Shown: in pieces, positions 1 through 9,023 of the stretch | Numbering within the stretch: position 1 is the first letter of the stretch | How the letters are laid out: every line of letters begins with the position of its first letter | Source: Pseudomonas fluorescens | Lineage (GTDB): Bacteria > Pseudomonadota > Gammaproteobacteria > Pseudomonadales > Pseudomonadaceae | Length of the DNA stretch: 64,000 nucleotides | Reading direction: 5' to 3' | Assembly (NCBI RefSeq): GCF_902497995.1 | Contig: NZ_CABVII010000001.1 | Span: forward strand, 62,001-126,000 | Notes under the pieces: generated by a model | The model's input: only the letters and a program-made list of their open reading frames with translations | The model's database searches: none | Told to the model about the DNA's origin: nothing | Made by a program: the position numbers and the translations under genes

Positions 1-2
1 AC

Positions 3-311
3 GATCAATACGCGATGATCCACCTTGCAGCAGGAAGCTCAATGATAGATCTGGTAGATATCGATGGCCCTCTAGGTGCCATGGGCGGCGGGGCACCAGG
101 GAAAGAGCGACGCAATGTCGATCACTTTTGCCTTCGTGTCGAACCGTTCGATGAGACGGCGATCCTCGCCCACCTTCAAAACCATGGCATCGCCGCTGAC
201 AAGGCAGTGACCCGGTATGGAGCAGAAGGCGTTGGCCCATCGATTTACTGCTTCGATCCAGACGGTAATCAAGTCGAACTGAAAGGCCCAGCGCAAGCGG
301 AAACCATGTGA
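3..311 (+). CDS. VOC/glyoxalase-fold protein, C-terminal part
   Basis: The frame is open to the left edge of the window, so the true start lies upstream and only about the last 100 residues are seen. The segment has the C-terminal half of a vicinal-oxygen-chelate fold: a VDHFCLRVEPFD strand with the metal-binding-type His, then the hallmark SIYCFDPDGNQVELKGP ending, whose Glu is the usual second metal ligand. VOC proteins include lactoylglutathione lyases, extradiol dioxygenases and fosfomycin-resistance proteins; nothing here picks one. The gene converges on a minus-strand LysR gene and ends 8 bp from it. Confidence 0.8.
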   Translation, partial: DQYAMIHLAAGSSMIDLVDIDGPLGAMGGGAPGKERRNVDHFCLRVEPFDETAILAHLQNHGIAADKAVTRYGAEGVGPSIYCFDPDGNQVELKGPAQAETM

Positions 312-318
312 CTCAAAA

Positions 319-1227
319 TCACGTGTCCTTGCTGCAATCCAAGATCGCTTGGCGGATCCACCTATTGGCAGGATCCGCGTCTTTACGGGTATGCCAAGCT
401 TGCTGATACGATAGAACGGGTAGATCCAGGGGGGCATCGAATGTTCGAAGTGTCGGATAATTGTCCAGCCCACTAGCCGCCCAGCTGGCAACGGTGAGAA
501 TAAGATCCGTACCGGCAATCAGCTCGATTGCCGCACTCCAATGAGGTAACGCCACAGCGATTCTTCGGCGCAGTCCCATGCTTGCCAGCACTCTTTCAAT
601 CTCGTCATTGGCGTCGGGCCGCAACGCGAGCATCACATGTGGACGTTCCAGCCATTCTTCCAACGTCAGGCGGCCACACTCCGGCAGGGCCTTTTCGTCG
701 GCAAGGCTAACGAAGTGCTCTGGGAATAGTCCCTGTACATGGATGCCCTCTGGATATTCCGGAAAAATGCCCAGCGCTACATCCAGTTCACCGTCCGCAA
801 GCTGGGCCATCATGCTTTCACGGCTCGCTTGACTCACAGCAAGATCCACTCCGGGTGCGACGCTGCGAACGTGACGCACCAGTCTTGGCAGTATTCGGCG
901 AGTAGCATAGTCCGACAGTGATAACCGGAAACGTGCTTGAGATTTACCGGGATCGAAGTCAGAAGCCCCTAATAAGTCGTTGAGGTGTCTGAGTGCCTGC
1001 TCAAGCGGTGCAAGCAAGCCTTGCGCTCTGGCGGTGAGCACCATTTTCCCGTCGCGGCGGATAAGCAACTGATCGTCAAAATGCGCTCGAAGCTGAGCGA
1101 GGGCATGACTGACCGCTGGCTGACTTTTATGAAGACGAACCGATGCTCGGGTTACGTGCCGCTCCAAAAGCAATGCGTGGAGGGTCAGCAATAGATTCAG
1201 GTCGATTCTTCGTAGCTCTTCCAGCAT
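319..1227 (-). CDS. LysR-family transcriptional regulator
   Basis: About 302 residues, normal for LysR proteins. The N-terminal winged helix-turn-helix reads LNLLLTLHALLLERHVTRAS followed by QPAVSHALAQLRAHFDDQLL, the NodD/NahR/LinR type of DNA-binding domain. The rest is a two-lobed effector-binding domain. The start at 1227 (MLEELRRIDLNLL) was chosen because it matches the usual LysR N terminus; the frame extends to 1266 but those codons look non-coding. The gene converges with the VOC gene on its left. The target and inducer cannot be read from sequence. Confidence 0.9.
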   Translation of the reverse strand: MLEELRRIDLNLLLTLHALLLERHVTRASVRLHKSQPAVSHALAQLRAHFDDQLLIRRDGKMVLTARAQGLLAPLEQALRHLNDLLGASDFDPGKSQARFRLSLSDYATRRILPRLVRHVRSVAPGVDLAVSQASRESMMAQLADGELDVALGIFPEYPEGIHVQGLFPEHFVSLADEKALPECGRLTLEEWLERPHVMLALRPDANDEIERVLASMGLRRRIAVALPHWSAAIELIAGTDLILTVASWAASGLDNYPTLRTFDAPLDLPVLSYQQAWHTRKDADPANRWIRQAILDCSKDT

Positions 1228-1454
1228 TGGCTCGGATCTGCATGGTTTGTCAGGAGAGCGTATCAAACCGTCTTGGTTGGTGACAGCTCAGCTCAACCGA
1301 CACTTTGGGGAACGTGACAATTGCCAATTGGGGATGACTGATATTTCTGAACCTGATAACGATTCGGCGAAAAGGTGGTAGGTGCCTTCGCCGGACCGTT
1401 ACAGATCATGCGCAACAGATTCAATCATTGTGAGATGAGTCAAGGCAGGCTTAG

Positions 1455-2136
1455 GCTTCGTCTACTTGCGGAGTCGAGCGTATCGCCCGCACGGCGCGTG
1501 AAATCATTGATCTCAAGCGCGGCTCACTTCAGATAGCCTGCGCTCCGGCACTGGGATTGTCGTTTTTGCCGCGTGTCATCAGTGCGTTTCTCGAAATGCA
1601 TGAGCACGCACAAATAACCCTGGTAGTTCAATCTTCCAGAGAAGTGGTGGACGCAATTGTGGACGAACGATGCGATGTCGGGTTTATTGCTCAACCCAAC
1701 GCTTATCCCAGCCCACGTGGCGAGAAGATTATTCAGTCAATCTCTGCGATGCGCCCTGCCCTTCGATCACCGACTACGCGACAAGGCGGTGATCGTCCCG
1801 CAGGACCTTGAGGGGGAGTGCTTCATTTCCTATCCGCACGCAGTCGCCTCGCGTCAACACATCGACTCCATCTTTTCCGCGTATGGGGTGGAGCGCAGGA
1901 TGAACCTTGAAACCCAGCTCTCGATGCCAATGTGTAAGTTCGTTGGACTGGGGGCGGGAGTCGCCTTGATCGATCCCATCAGCGCACTTGAATACAGTGG
2001 AGAAAAATTCATTTTTCGCCCCTTCGAACCGATCATCGAAATGGACTTCAGTATGCTAGTACCGCAGCAGAAAAAAACTCGAAGTTTCACGAGAGCTTCC
2101 TTCAACATGTCAGGGGGGTTGTTACACGTAAGGTGA
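1455..2136 (+). pseudogene. Broken LysR-family regulator (effector domain only)
   Basis: From about 1476 one frame reads ERIARTAREIIDLKRGSLQ, then the start of a LysR substrate-binding domain up to a FIAQPNAYPSPRGEKI stretch near 1733. The homology then continues in a different frame (SLRCALPFDHRLRDKAVIVP onward) to a stop at 2136. So there is a frameshift around 1735-1745. The helix-turn-helix part is absent: an in-frame stop lies at 1452 and no LysR N terminus is found upstream. The C-terminal frame keeps LETQLSMPMCKFVGLGAGVA, typical of CysB/GltC-like effector lobes. It is a decayed relic between two live operons. Confidence 0.75.
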
Positions 2137-2175
2137 CCTTCAACTGAGCGGCGCAACGCTCGAGACAAAACTGCA

Positions 2176-2739
2176 TCAGCGCGGGGATATTTTGAACGGC
2201 CGCTCAAGATTGTTTTCCGGGTCGAACTGACGTCGCTCGGTGTAATTCAAATGCCGGCCATACACATGAAACGAAAGGCTGGTGTGCTCAGTTTCATTGA
2301 TCACACTGTGGATACTGCCGCTTGGTAACAGTAGCGCCTCTCTAACTGTGATGCATTGCTCACCCATTAGCTGCAGCTCGGCGTATCCAGGACGTTGCGC
2401 ATCGTCCAGACGCTGCCAAAACAGGTTACGTTCGGTGCCATCGACACCCACCACAACCGCCCAGGTATCGTGGTCATGGGGCGGTACGCCACGTCCGGGT
2501 AGCCAGCTATCGACCACCATGAATAATGACTGGTCGGGCTCTACGTGTAACAGCGTCGTGCCATACCCCATCTCCGGGTCGGCCTTATACATATCGGCAC
2601 CTAGCCAACTACGCTTTTGCACCATTCGTTGAACCAAAGGTCCGACGAGCAAAAGCAGTTCGGCCTCATTCGCCGCCTCGCGCACAACGTTCCTTAGTTC
2701 ACCGACCAAAATCTGTATGTCGTCTTGTTGCGATTCCAT
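2176..2739 (-). CDS. Cysteine-dioxygenase-family thiol dioxygenase
   Basis: A 187-residue cupin. The HDHDTWAVVVG motif supplies His88 and His90, GSIHSV supplies His144, and Tyr160 sits in SFHVYG. This is the three-His Fe(II) site plus second-shell Tyr of the cysteine dioxygenase/3-mercaptopropionate dioxygenase family. Those enzymes add O2 to a small thiol to give a sulfinate. Length and HDHxxW motif resemble the bacterial 3-mercaptopropionate dioxygenase type as much as true cysteine dioxygenase. The start at 2739 follows a GGGGGAAG Shine-Dalgarno; an upstream in-frame start at 2778 looks spurious. It is the last gene after the BCCT transporter, in the same direction, so a sulfur-containing substrate for the cluster is possible. 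The exact substrate is inferred only. Confidence 0.75.
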   Translation of the reverse strand: MESQQDDIQILVGELRNVVREAANEAELLLLVGPLVQRMVQKRSWLGADMYKADPEMGYGTTLLHVEPDQSLFMVVDSWLPGRGVPPHDHDTWAVVVGVDGTERNLFWQRLDDAQRPGYAELQLMGEQCITVREALLLPSGSIHSVINETEHTSLSFHVYGRHLNYTERRQFDPENNLERPFKISPR

Positions 2740-2829
2740 CTTCAACTTCCCCCTTTGGCCGGTTTGCCTTCCACACATTGGCCAGCGGACTGCCCCCGAA
2801 GAGGTAGGCCCGCTCTCCTTGAAACAACC

Positions 2830-4386
2830 TTAGTCACGAGGCTCCTTGGCCAGCGCTTTAACAAAACCGATCATTAGCAACAGCATCAGCACCATGAACG
2901 GTAACCCCATGGCCACTGCACCGGCCTGGATGCCTTTCAGCGCGGTGTCGCCACCGATTACGAACAGCGTGATGGTGACTAATGCAATCATCACTAACCA
3001 AAGCACCCGCTGTACTGGCGAAGTGTCCGGGTCACCGCCAGCGGCCAGGTTGTCGACTACCAAGGCGCCAGAGTCCATGGAGGTCACCATAAAGATGACC
3101 AGCAGAATGACCACCAGTCCTGAGCTAATGAACGGCATCGGAAGCATTTGGAGGAACTGAAAGATCGCCATATTGACGTCGGTTAGACCGGCCGCGAGGG
3201 ATCCACTCCCCGAGATGACTTGATCGATGGCGCCCGCTCCGAACGCTGTGAACCAGGCGATAGCCACCAGGGTTGGCACCAACATCACCACACCGACCAT
3301 CTGACGGAGCGTACGGCCTCGGGAAACACGCGCAACGAATACACCGACCAATGGGCCCCATGTGCACCACCACGCCCAATAGAACACCGTCCATCCATGG
3401 AACCAATCCTGGTCTGGACGATTGACCCAGTTACTCAGCGGCAGGAAGAACTCGACATAATCAACGGTCGTGCTCAGCACACCGGAAAAAAAGGTAGACA
3501 CCCCAATACCGATCACGACCAGTATGAATAAGCCCAACGCCAGCAACATATTGATGTTGCTTAGCAACTTGACTCCAGCATCCATGCCGCGCCATAGGGA
3601 AAATCCGGCGAGGCCAGTCACGACCAAGATGAACAACAACTGCAATCCAAAGGAGTTGGGAATGCCCAGTACTTGTGAGATACCGGCAGTCGACTGCATG
3701 GCGCCGAGGCCTAGAGAGGTGGCCAAGCCGAACACAGTAAGCACCACAGTAAAAACGTCCACCAACTGCCCTGGCAGCCCTCGATGTGCTTTACCAATCA
3801 ATGGCTGCAGCCCCGAACTAAGGGCAAATGGGAGGCCTTTGTTAAAGGCAAAAAAGCCAACCACCAATGCACTGGTCAGGTAGATGGCCCAAGGATGAAA
3901 GCCCCAGTGAAAGATCGTCGCACCCATTGCTGCATGCTCGGCCTGCGGGGTGTTCGCGAGGACATTGAGTGGCGTTTTCCACCAAGCGGTGTATTGTGCT
4001 ACCGGCTCAGCCACGCCCCAATACAGCAGGCCAACACCCATCCCGGCGGCAAACAGCATCGAAAACCAGGACAGTGTGCTGAACTCCGGCGTAGCCTCCT
4101 TGCCACCCAAGCGAATTTTACCAAAAGGTGAAATGGCCACCCCGGCGCAAAACAGCACGGCCAGATTGCCCATGATCATTATGAACCAGTCGCAGTTCTT
4201 CAGGATCCAGCCTTTGGCCCCCTCCAGGGACTGGCTGAAGGTTATCGGGTCATGCAATGCCACTAAAACCAGCGCCAATACAATCAAGAATGAAACAGGA
4301 AAAATAACCCGATGAATATTCAATCCTAATATTCGGGTATTGAACGCTCGAGAATAGGATCCTTCATCGACGACTAACTCTTTCAT
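2830..4386 (-). CDS. BCCT-family onium-compound transporter
   Basis: 518 residues with about 12 hydrophobic segments and a hydrophilic N-terminal tail of about 30 residues. The DWFHGWTVFYWAWWCTWGP block in the middle is the Trp-rich TM8 signature of betaine/carnitine/choline transporters. RVSRGRTLRQ follows it and FFFPLS-type loops precede it. BCCT proteins import trimethylammonium or dimethylsulfonium zwitterions such as glycine betaine, carnitine or DMSP, coupled to Na+ or H+. The start at 4386 (MKELVVDEG) has an AGAGAGG box; the longer frame to 4473 is less likely. It lies between the DddP-like gene and the thiol dioxygenase, so it is the probable importer for this catabolic cluster. Confidence 0.9.
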   Translation of the reverse strand: MKELVVDEGSYSRAFNTRILGLNIHRVIFPVSFLIVLALVLVALHDPITFSQSLEGAKGWILKNCDWFIMIMGNLAVLFCAGVAISPFGKIRLGGKEATPEFSTLSWFSMLFAAGMGVGLLYWGVAEPVAQYTAWWKTPLNVLANTPQAEHAAMGATIFHWGFHPWAIYLTSALVVGFFAFNKGLPFALSSGLQPLIGKAHRGLPGQLVDVFTVVLTVFGLATSLGLGAMQSTAGISQVLGIPNSFGLQLLFILVVTGLAGFSLWRGMDAGVKLLSNINMLLALGLFILVVIGIGVSTFFSGVLSTTVDYVEFFLPLSNWVNRPDQDWFHGWTVFYWAWWCTWGPLVGVFVARVSRGRTLRQMVGVVMLVPTLVAIAWFTAFGAGAIDQVISGSGSLAAGLTDVNMAIFQFLQMLPMPFISSGLVVILLVIFMVTSMDSGALVVDNLAAGGDPDTSPVQRVLWLVMIALVTITLFVIGGDTALKGIQAGAVAMGLPFMVLMLLLMIGFVKALAKEPRD

Positions 4387-4615
4387 GCTAAGGGCCTCTC
4401 TATTATTTTTGTATTTACAGCCAATATCGAATAACCGCCAATTAGGCGTAACGTTATCCAGACCAGAACGCACGGCAACACATTGGAATTGATGTTCAAA
4501 CAGGAAGCGGTGTACGACAAATCATTTTATCTGCGCCACTAATGACTATTTCTCATGAGTACTCATGTTCCAGATCGGGCTGTGCGCATCACTGCAACCA
4601 CCAGCGAGGAATGAC

Positions 4616-5863
4616 TTACAACCAGTCCTCCTGCCACGGATAATGTGAAAGCACCTCGCAGCCGTTTTGGGTAATTAAAACTTGCTGTTCAAGTTTTATA
4701 CCTTCCCTCCCTCCTCGCTCGCCCATGTAACTTTCCACGCAAATCACCATATTCTCTTCGAAAATACCGTCATAACCACTGTTTTCCCAATCAATGCCTT
4801 TATGCGTCAGCGCCGGATATTCATCCGCCAAACCAACACCGTGCACTACACAGCAGTAACGGTTGTGCTGATAGGGCTGTGGAATGTCCCAGGATCGCTG
4901 AACGAACTCGTGATGGCTCAGGCCAGGGCGCAAGAGCGCCATGTTGTGCTGAATCTGTTCATAGGCCAGCGTATACAGCTTGCGCTGCTCGGCCGTAGGG
5001 GCAACGTGACCGACGGTCCAAGCTCGCGAGATATCCGCGCAATAGCCATAGGGGCCGATCAGATCCGTGTCGAAGGAAATGATTTCACCTTCCTGCATCA
5101 CCCGATCGCTTGACTCCTGCATCCACGGGTTAGTTCTAGGTCCGGAAGCGAGCAGGCGGGTTTCGATCCACTCTCCACCGTGGCGGATATTCTCGTAGTG
5201 AAGCCAGGCCCACAGTTGGTTCTCGGTCATGCCTGGACGCTGCTCATCATGCATGCGCTGAATGCCTTTCTCGCACACCTCGATGGTCCAGCGCATCAGC
5301 TCCAGTTCGGCGGCTGATTTGATCTTGCGCGCCTCCTCCATCAGACTGTGCCCCTCGACCAGGCTCAACCCCTCAGCTTGGAGTAGCTCAAGCCCTTCGA
5401 AGTCTGCCTTGTCCACGGCCAGGCGCGCGTTGGCACCAGCGTGCTCACCCACCACCTCGACAATTTCACGGGCCCAAATGGCAGCCTTCTCGGATATGCG
5501 CGAACCGGCACCGAAATAACTCCAACTGACCGCTTCGCGCACTTCATCGATCAGACTGATGCCCTTATGCAGGTGTTCGCAATTGTGGAACTCCCACAGG
5601 ATCACGGGCCCATTGGCAAACACCAACGCGTAACGAGCGAAGTTATGCAAGGTCCACACCTGCATGTTCGACGTGTCAGTGGCATAGCGGATATTGACCG
5701 GATCATAGAGCAGGATGGCGGCACAATCGCGCGCCAGTAACTGATCGCGCACCCGCTGCAGGCGGTAGGTACGCGCCGATTGCAGCGTTTCCAGCGTGAC
5801 CGGGTTGTGCAAGGGTTGCGTGGAGTCATCGCCCGTACGGTACTTATTCTTATTTTCGAACAT
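4616..5863 (-). CDS. DddP-like M24-fold protein (putative DMSP lyase or related C-S/C-N lyase)
   Basis: 415 residues with the creatinase N-terminal domain (about 30-170) and the pita-bread M24 domain (about 180-405). The metal ligands are all present: Asp265, Asp267, Asp277, His341, Glu377 and Glu392. Beyond the generic M24 pattern it has NMQVW (Trp70), WIETRLLASGPRTNPW, RYCCVVHGVGLADEYP (Tyr336, Asp347) and IKLEQQVLIT. As I recall the published DddP enzyme of Ruegeria, these match its Trp95, Tyr366 and Asp377 and the metal ligands with constant spacing. DddP cleaves dimethylsulfoniopropionate to acrylate and DMS. Related M24 proteins include Xaa-Pro peptidases, creatinase and ectoine hydrolase. 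The start at 5863 gives a DddP-like N terminus; an alternative ATG at 5908 lies 6 bp after the MFS stop but has no ribosome site. Confidence 0.7.
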   Translation of the reverse strand: MFENKNKYRTGDDSTQPLHNPVTLETLQSARTYRLQRVRDQLLARDCAAILLYDPVNIRYATDTSNMQVWTLHNFARYALVFANGPVILWEFHNCEHLHKGISLIDEVREAVSWSYFGAGSRISEKAAIWAREIVEVVGEHAGANARLAVDKADFEGLELLQAEGLSLVEGHSLMEEARKIKSAAELELMRWTIEVCEKGIQRMHDEQRPGMTENQLWAWLHYENIRHGGEWIETRLLASGPRTNPWMQESSDRVMQEGEIISFDTDLIGPYGYCADISRAWTVGHVAPTAEQRKLYTLAYEQIQHNMALLRPGLSHHEFVQRSWDIPQPYQHNRYCCVVHGVGLADEYPALTHKGIDWENSGYDGIFEENMVICVESYMGERGGREGIKLEQQVLITQNGCEVLSHYPWQEDWL

Positions 5864-5914
5864 GCTTTCGATTCCGTTAATCACAATAGGAGAAAGGAAC
5901 GTCACCATTTGGCG

Positions 5915-7216
5915 TCATGGACAATTCAGCGCGGTGGCGATTTCAGTCTCGTTGATCACTCTGTCGCACTGCGAGCTCTGGGCGTTTGCCCCGACCGACT
6001 CGACAACCGCCACCAGACTGGAACTGGCCAGGCCATTGGGCGTTGACGGGTGATGAAGGGGAGCATCCTCTTGCAAATGCTCACCGGTGACCTTGCCCTG
6101 CCCTACAAACACGACAAGCAGCGCAGCGCAGGCAGCGAAGAAGAAATAAAGACTCGATGCGCCGAAGTGCTCCATCAGTGAACCGGCCAGCAGCGGACCG
6201 ATGCCGGCACCCACACCAAACGCCACCAACAACACGCTGGCCAATGAAACACGCAATTGCGGCTCAATATTGTCGTTGGCCAGTGCCACACCGAGCGGAT
6301 ACAGGCAAAACTGCAAAAAGCCTATCCCTGCACCGAACAGCATCAGGGTGTTGAACGAAGGGCTTTGACAAAAACCCAGCGGCAGCGTGACGAGCATCAG
6401 CAGCACTGCCACAGCGCGAATCAAGCTGGCACGTGGCAATCGATCCGAAAGCCAGCCCAAGGGTAGCTGGGCCAGTAATCCGGCCCCAATCACCAAGGCC
6501 ATGAACTGACCAATTTCGACCGTATCGAGTCCCTGCTGACTGGCATAGATCGAGGCCAGACCGTAAAAGCCACCCGTCATCATGCCCGACACCACCAGGG
6601 TCACTAACGACTGCGGTATTCGACGCAGGAACAATTTAACGTCGACAGGCGCCGCAAGGATGGGCGTCGGATGCGGGCAGCGGGTCAACGCCACCGGCAC
6701 CAGGCTCAACGCAAAAGCGATGGCCACGCCAAGCAACGCATGGACTCCCAGGTCGCCATTGATACTCAGCGCCAGCTGGCCAAGCATCATGCCAACGTAG
6801 CTGGCAACCATATAGAGGGCCAGCACGCTGCCGCGCCGTTCCGTCCGAGCCTGATCGTTGAGCCAACTTTCCAACACCATGAACTGACACATCATGGCCA
6901 CCCCCACCAGCGCTCGCAGCAGCAGCCAAAATGGCAAGGCACTACTGAATTCATGAGCCAGAACTGCGGCGGCAATCCCGCCGGCGCAGGTGACGTAGCT
7001 GCGAATGTGCCCGACCCGCTCAATCAGGTAATGCCCGACCTTGCCTCCCAACACCATGCCCAAGGCGTTGGCGGCCATCAATGCACCGCTCCACGTCTCG
7101 GCTCCACCCCCCGCGTTCAGGCGCAGCGCCAGGTAGGTCATCAACAGGGTCGAACCCAACTGCATCAATAAGCTGCTCAGATACAGGGCGCCGAACGCCT
7201 TCGTCAGTCCAATCAC
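5915..7216 (-). CDS. MFS transporter (YcaD-like)
   Basis: 433 residues with about 12 membrane segments. The loop GGKVGHYLIERVGHIRSY between TM2 and TM3 and a second GWLSDRLPRASLIR loop between TM8 and TM9 are the duplicated major-facilitator signature. The family resembles YcaD/YfkF-type permeases of unknown substrate. The gene uses a GTG start at 7216 with GAGG 7 nt upstream. It is inside the minus-strand catabolic operon, between the cupin and the DddP-like gene. It could export a product such as acrylate or an intermediate, or import a second substrate; the sequence does not decide. Confidence 0.85.
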   Translation of the reverse strand: MIGLTKAFGALYLSSLLMQLGSTLLMTYLALRLNAGGGAETWSGALMAANALGMVLGGKVGHYLIERVGHIRSYVTCAGGIAAAVLAHEFSSALPFWLLLRALVGVAMMCQFMVLESWLNDQARTERRGSVLALYMVASYVGMMLGQLALSINGDLGVHALLGVAIAFALSLVPVALTRCPHPTPILAAPVDVKLFLRRIPQSLVTLVVSGMMTGGFYGLASIYASQQGLDTVEIGQFMALVIGAGLLAQLPLGWLSDRLPRASLIRAVAVLLMLVTLPLGFCQSPSFNTLMLFGAGIGFLQFCLYPLGVALANDNIEPQLRVSLASVLLVAFGVGAGIGPLLAGSLMEHFGASSLYFFFAACAALLVVFVGQGKVTGEHLQEDAPLHHPSTPNGLASSSLVAVVESVGANAQSSQCDRVINETEIATALNCP

Positions 7217-7316
7217 TGAGCAGCCTCGTCAATGATGTGTGCGTGAGATTGCAAGCTGCAACGTTGCCGCCCCATGACATCGCTCTGTATATTCTGCATT
7301 GCTCTGCGCTCCCGAC

Positions 7317-7688
7317 TCAGGCTAAACCGTGCCGCTGTTTCCAGTCGCCAGGCTGAACCACATACCCGAACAACGCATGGCCGCCATAGACCAGTTCGGT
7401 GCCTTCGGGAATCCACAGCAACTGTCCCGGTTCAACCCGGTACAGCTCACCGTTGGCCTGCAATTCGAAGCAGCCTTCGATGACGAAGATCACCTCGTCA
7501 TACAGCAGGGTCCACGCCACTTCAGCGCCCTCCCAACGGGCAAAGCCGACCCCGATATTTGGCGATACTTCATTGCTGATCGCACGGGCGACATAAGCGG
7601 CACCGGGGGGTCCACCACGCTGCGTGAAATCCAAATCATGATGATCGACGCGCAGCACTGGGCCTTTTCCAGTAACGACCCTGCTCAT
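7317..7688 (-). CDS. EutQ-like small cupin
   Basis: A 123-residue single-domain cupin. The core reads WTLLYDEVIFVIEGCFEL, then GELYRVEPGQLLWIPEGTELVYGG, which follows the EutQ/ethanolamine-type cupin pattern (a Glu-rich strand in place of the usual HxH). Its ATG overlaps the stop of the upstream FAD oxidoreductase gene (ATGA), so the two are translationally coupled. Cupins of this type accompany amine-catabolism genes, but most have no proven activity. DddW/DddQ/DddL cupin DMSP lyases are another cupin group, but the metal-binding His pattern expected for them is not seen here. A role is not assigned. Confidence 0.75.
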   Translation of the reverse strand: MSRVVTGKGPVLRVDHHDLDFTQRGGPPGAAYVARAISNEVSPNIGVGFARWEGAEVAWTLLYDEVIFVIEGCFELQANGELYRVEPGQLLWIPEGTELVYGGHALFGYVVQPGDWKQRHGLA

Positions 7689-9013
7689 AGCTCACTCCGA
7701 CTGTTCCAGGCCGCCAGGCGGATACGTGAACGCACACCGAGGCCGAGGAAGGGTTCCGGTGGATTGAGTGAAGGCATTCCCGTCACGGCCTGAATGTCGC
7801 GCAGTTGCGCCGAATCGGCGCCCACGGCAAGGTCTGCGAGCAAGGTGCCTGAAATGGTGCCCCAGGCCGCGCCGACGCCGTTGTCGCACGCCGAGGCATA
7901 GACACCTTTCTCCAGTTCGCCAAAGAAGTTGGTGAAGTTGCGCGAGATGGCGTAGACGCCCCCCCAGGTATGACTGAAAGGCACTTCGGCGAGTTGCGGA
8001 AAACGCGCCAGGAACGCTTTTCGGTGATCCTTGCGCACACTGTCGCGCATGGCATCGTTGGTGCTTTGGCCGTACTTGGGAACATGCTTGTAGGTATTGC
8101 GGATGATCAAGCGACGATCCTGAGTCATACGCACCGTGGTACCGGCGTGGTCTGCCGGGGTCAGCCCCCAATCGAGTTGACCGCCATAGACCGCCAACTC
8201 GGCATCGGTCAGAGGGCGAGTCCAACTGGCAAAGGTCATCACCGGCAACAGACGATTACGCAGGAAACCGAACTCTTGAGTGAAGATGCTGGTGCCAAGC
8301 AATAACTGCGCGGTGCGAATCCGGCCCTGAGCGCCATGTAGAATCCATCCGCCTTGGCCGTCACGCTCCAAGCGCTGGATAGGTGATTCCTCAAGCAGCT
8401 CGACATTACTCGGCAGTGAGCGGCCCAGGCCATTGACCAGCGCTGCCGGCTGCATCAAGTAGCAACCAGGGGTGTAGATCGCACCACTGTAATGGCTGCT
8501 GCCAACCACCTGAGCCAACTCGGCGCGTTCGACCCGACGGAACGGCTCACCGAGCTCGCTCATCAAGTGTTCGAAATGATCCAGATAAGCCAGGCCGCGA
8601 GGACCTACCGCGCCTTGATACTTGCCGGCATGGGACCATTGGCAATCGATTCCATGGGTTTGAATCAATCCCTGCAACTGGGCGATGGCAGCGCGATTGA
8701 GTGCGAGCAAACGCTGTTTGTGCGCCGGGTCCGGATGTTCCAATGCAAATTTGTGTGGCAGGTCGATGACAAAACCCGAGTTGCGTCCAGAGGCACCATA
8801 AGCGACGCGCTGGGCATCGACCAGCAGGATTCGGGCCTCAGGACAGAGCTCGGCCAACCGGCGGGCCGCGGCCAGGCCAGCGAAGCCGGCGCCGATCACG
8901 GTGTAGTCGGCGCGCTGTTCACCCTCCAACCGCGTGCAAGGTGGCTGCTCAGGCATGGCGGCATACCAGCCACAGCTGGCATCGTCATGGGGAAGGTTGA
9001 TTGTATTTTTCAT
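7685..9013 (-). CDS. DAO-family FAD-dependent oxidoreductase
   Basis: 442 residues. The N-terminal dinucleotide-binding motif VIGAGFAGLAAARRLAE is followed by VDAQRVAYGASGRNSGF, the fingerprint of the glycine-oxidase/gamma-glutamylputrescine-oxidase (PuuB/OrdL) branch of the DAO fold. The C terminus has HTWGGVYAISRN and a GVYASACDNGVGAAWGT stretch that closes the flavin site. Such enzymes oxidise N-methyl or secondary amines to an aldehyde or imine. The start at 9013 has a GAGGGC box and lies 10 bp after the stop of the rubredoxin-reductase gene; the frame to 9154 overlaps that gene and is rejected. In this operon it probably acts on a demethylated amine intermediate. Confidence 0.85.
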   Translation of the reverse strand: MKNTINLPHDDASCGWYAAMPEQPPCTRLEGEQRADYTVIGAGFAGLAAARRLAELCPEARILLVDAQRVAYGASGRNSGFVIDLPHKFALEHPDPAHKQRLLALNRAAIAQLQGLIQTHGIDCQWSHAGKYQGAVGPRGLAYLDHFEHLMSELGEPFRRVERAELAQVVGSSHYSGAIYTPGCYLMQPAALVNGLGRSLPSNVELLEESPIQRLERDGQGGWILHGAQGRIRTAQLLLGTSIFTQEFGFLRNRLLPVMTFASWTRPLTDAELAVYGGQLDWGLTPADHAGTTVRMTQDRRLIIRNTYKHVPKYGQSTNDAMRDSVRKDHRKAFLARFPQLAEVPFSHTWGGVYAISRNFTNFFGELEKGVYASACDNGVGAAWGTISGTLLADLAVGADSAQLRDIQAVTGMPSLNPPEPFLGLGVRSRIRLAAWNSRSEL

Positions 9014-9023
9014 GGTGCTGCCC

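Noticed and set aside
7317..7688. The small cupin as a DddQ/DddW/DddL-type DMSP lyase
   Set aside because: The HxH...E...H metal pattern expected for cupin DMSP lyases is not seen; the YDEVIFVIEG core fits the EutQ type.
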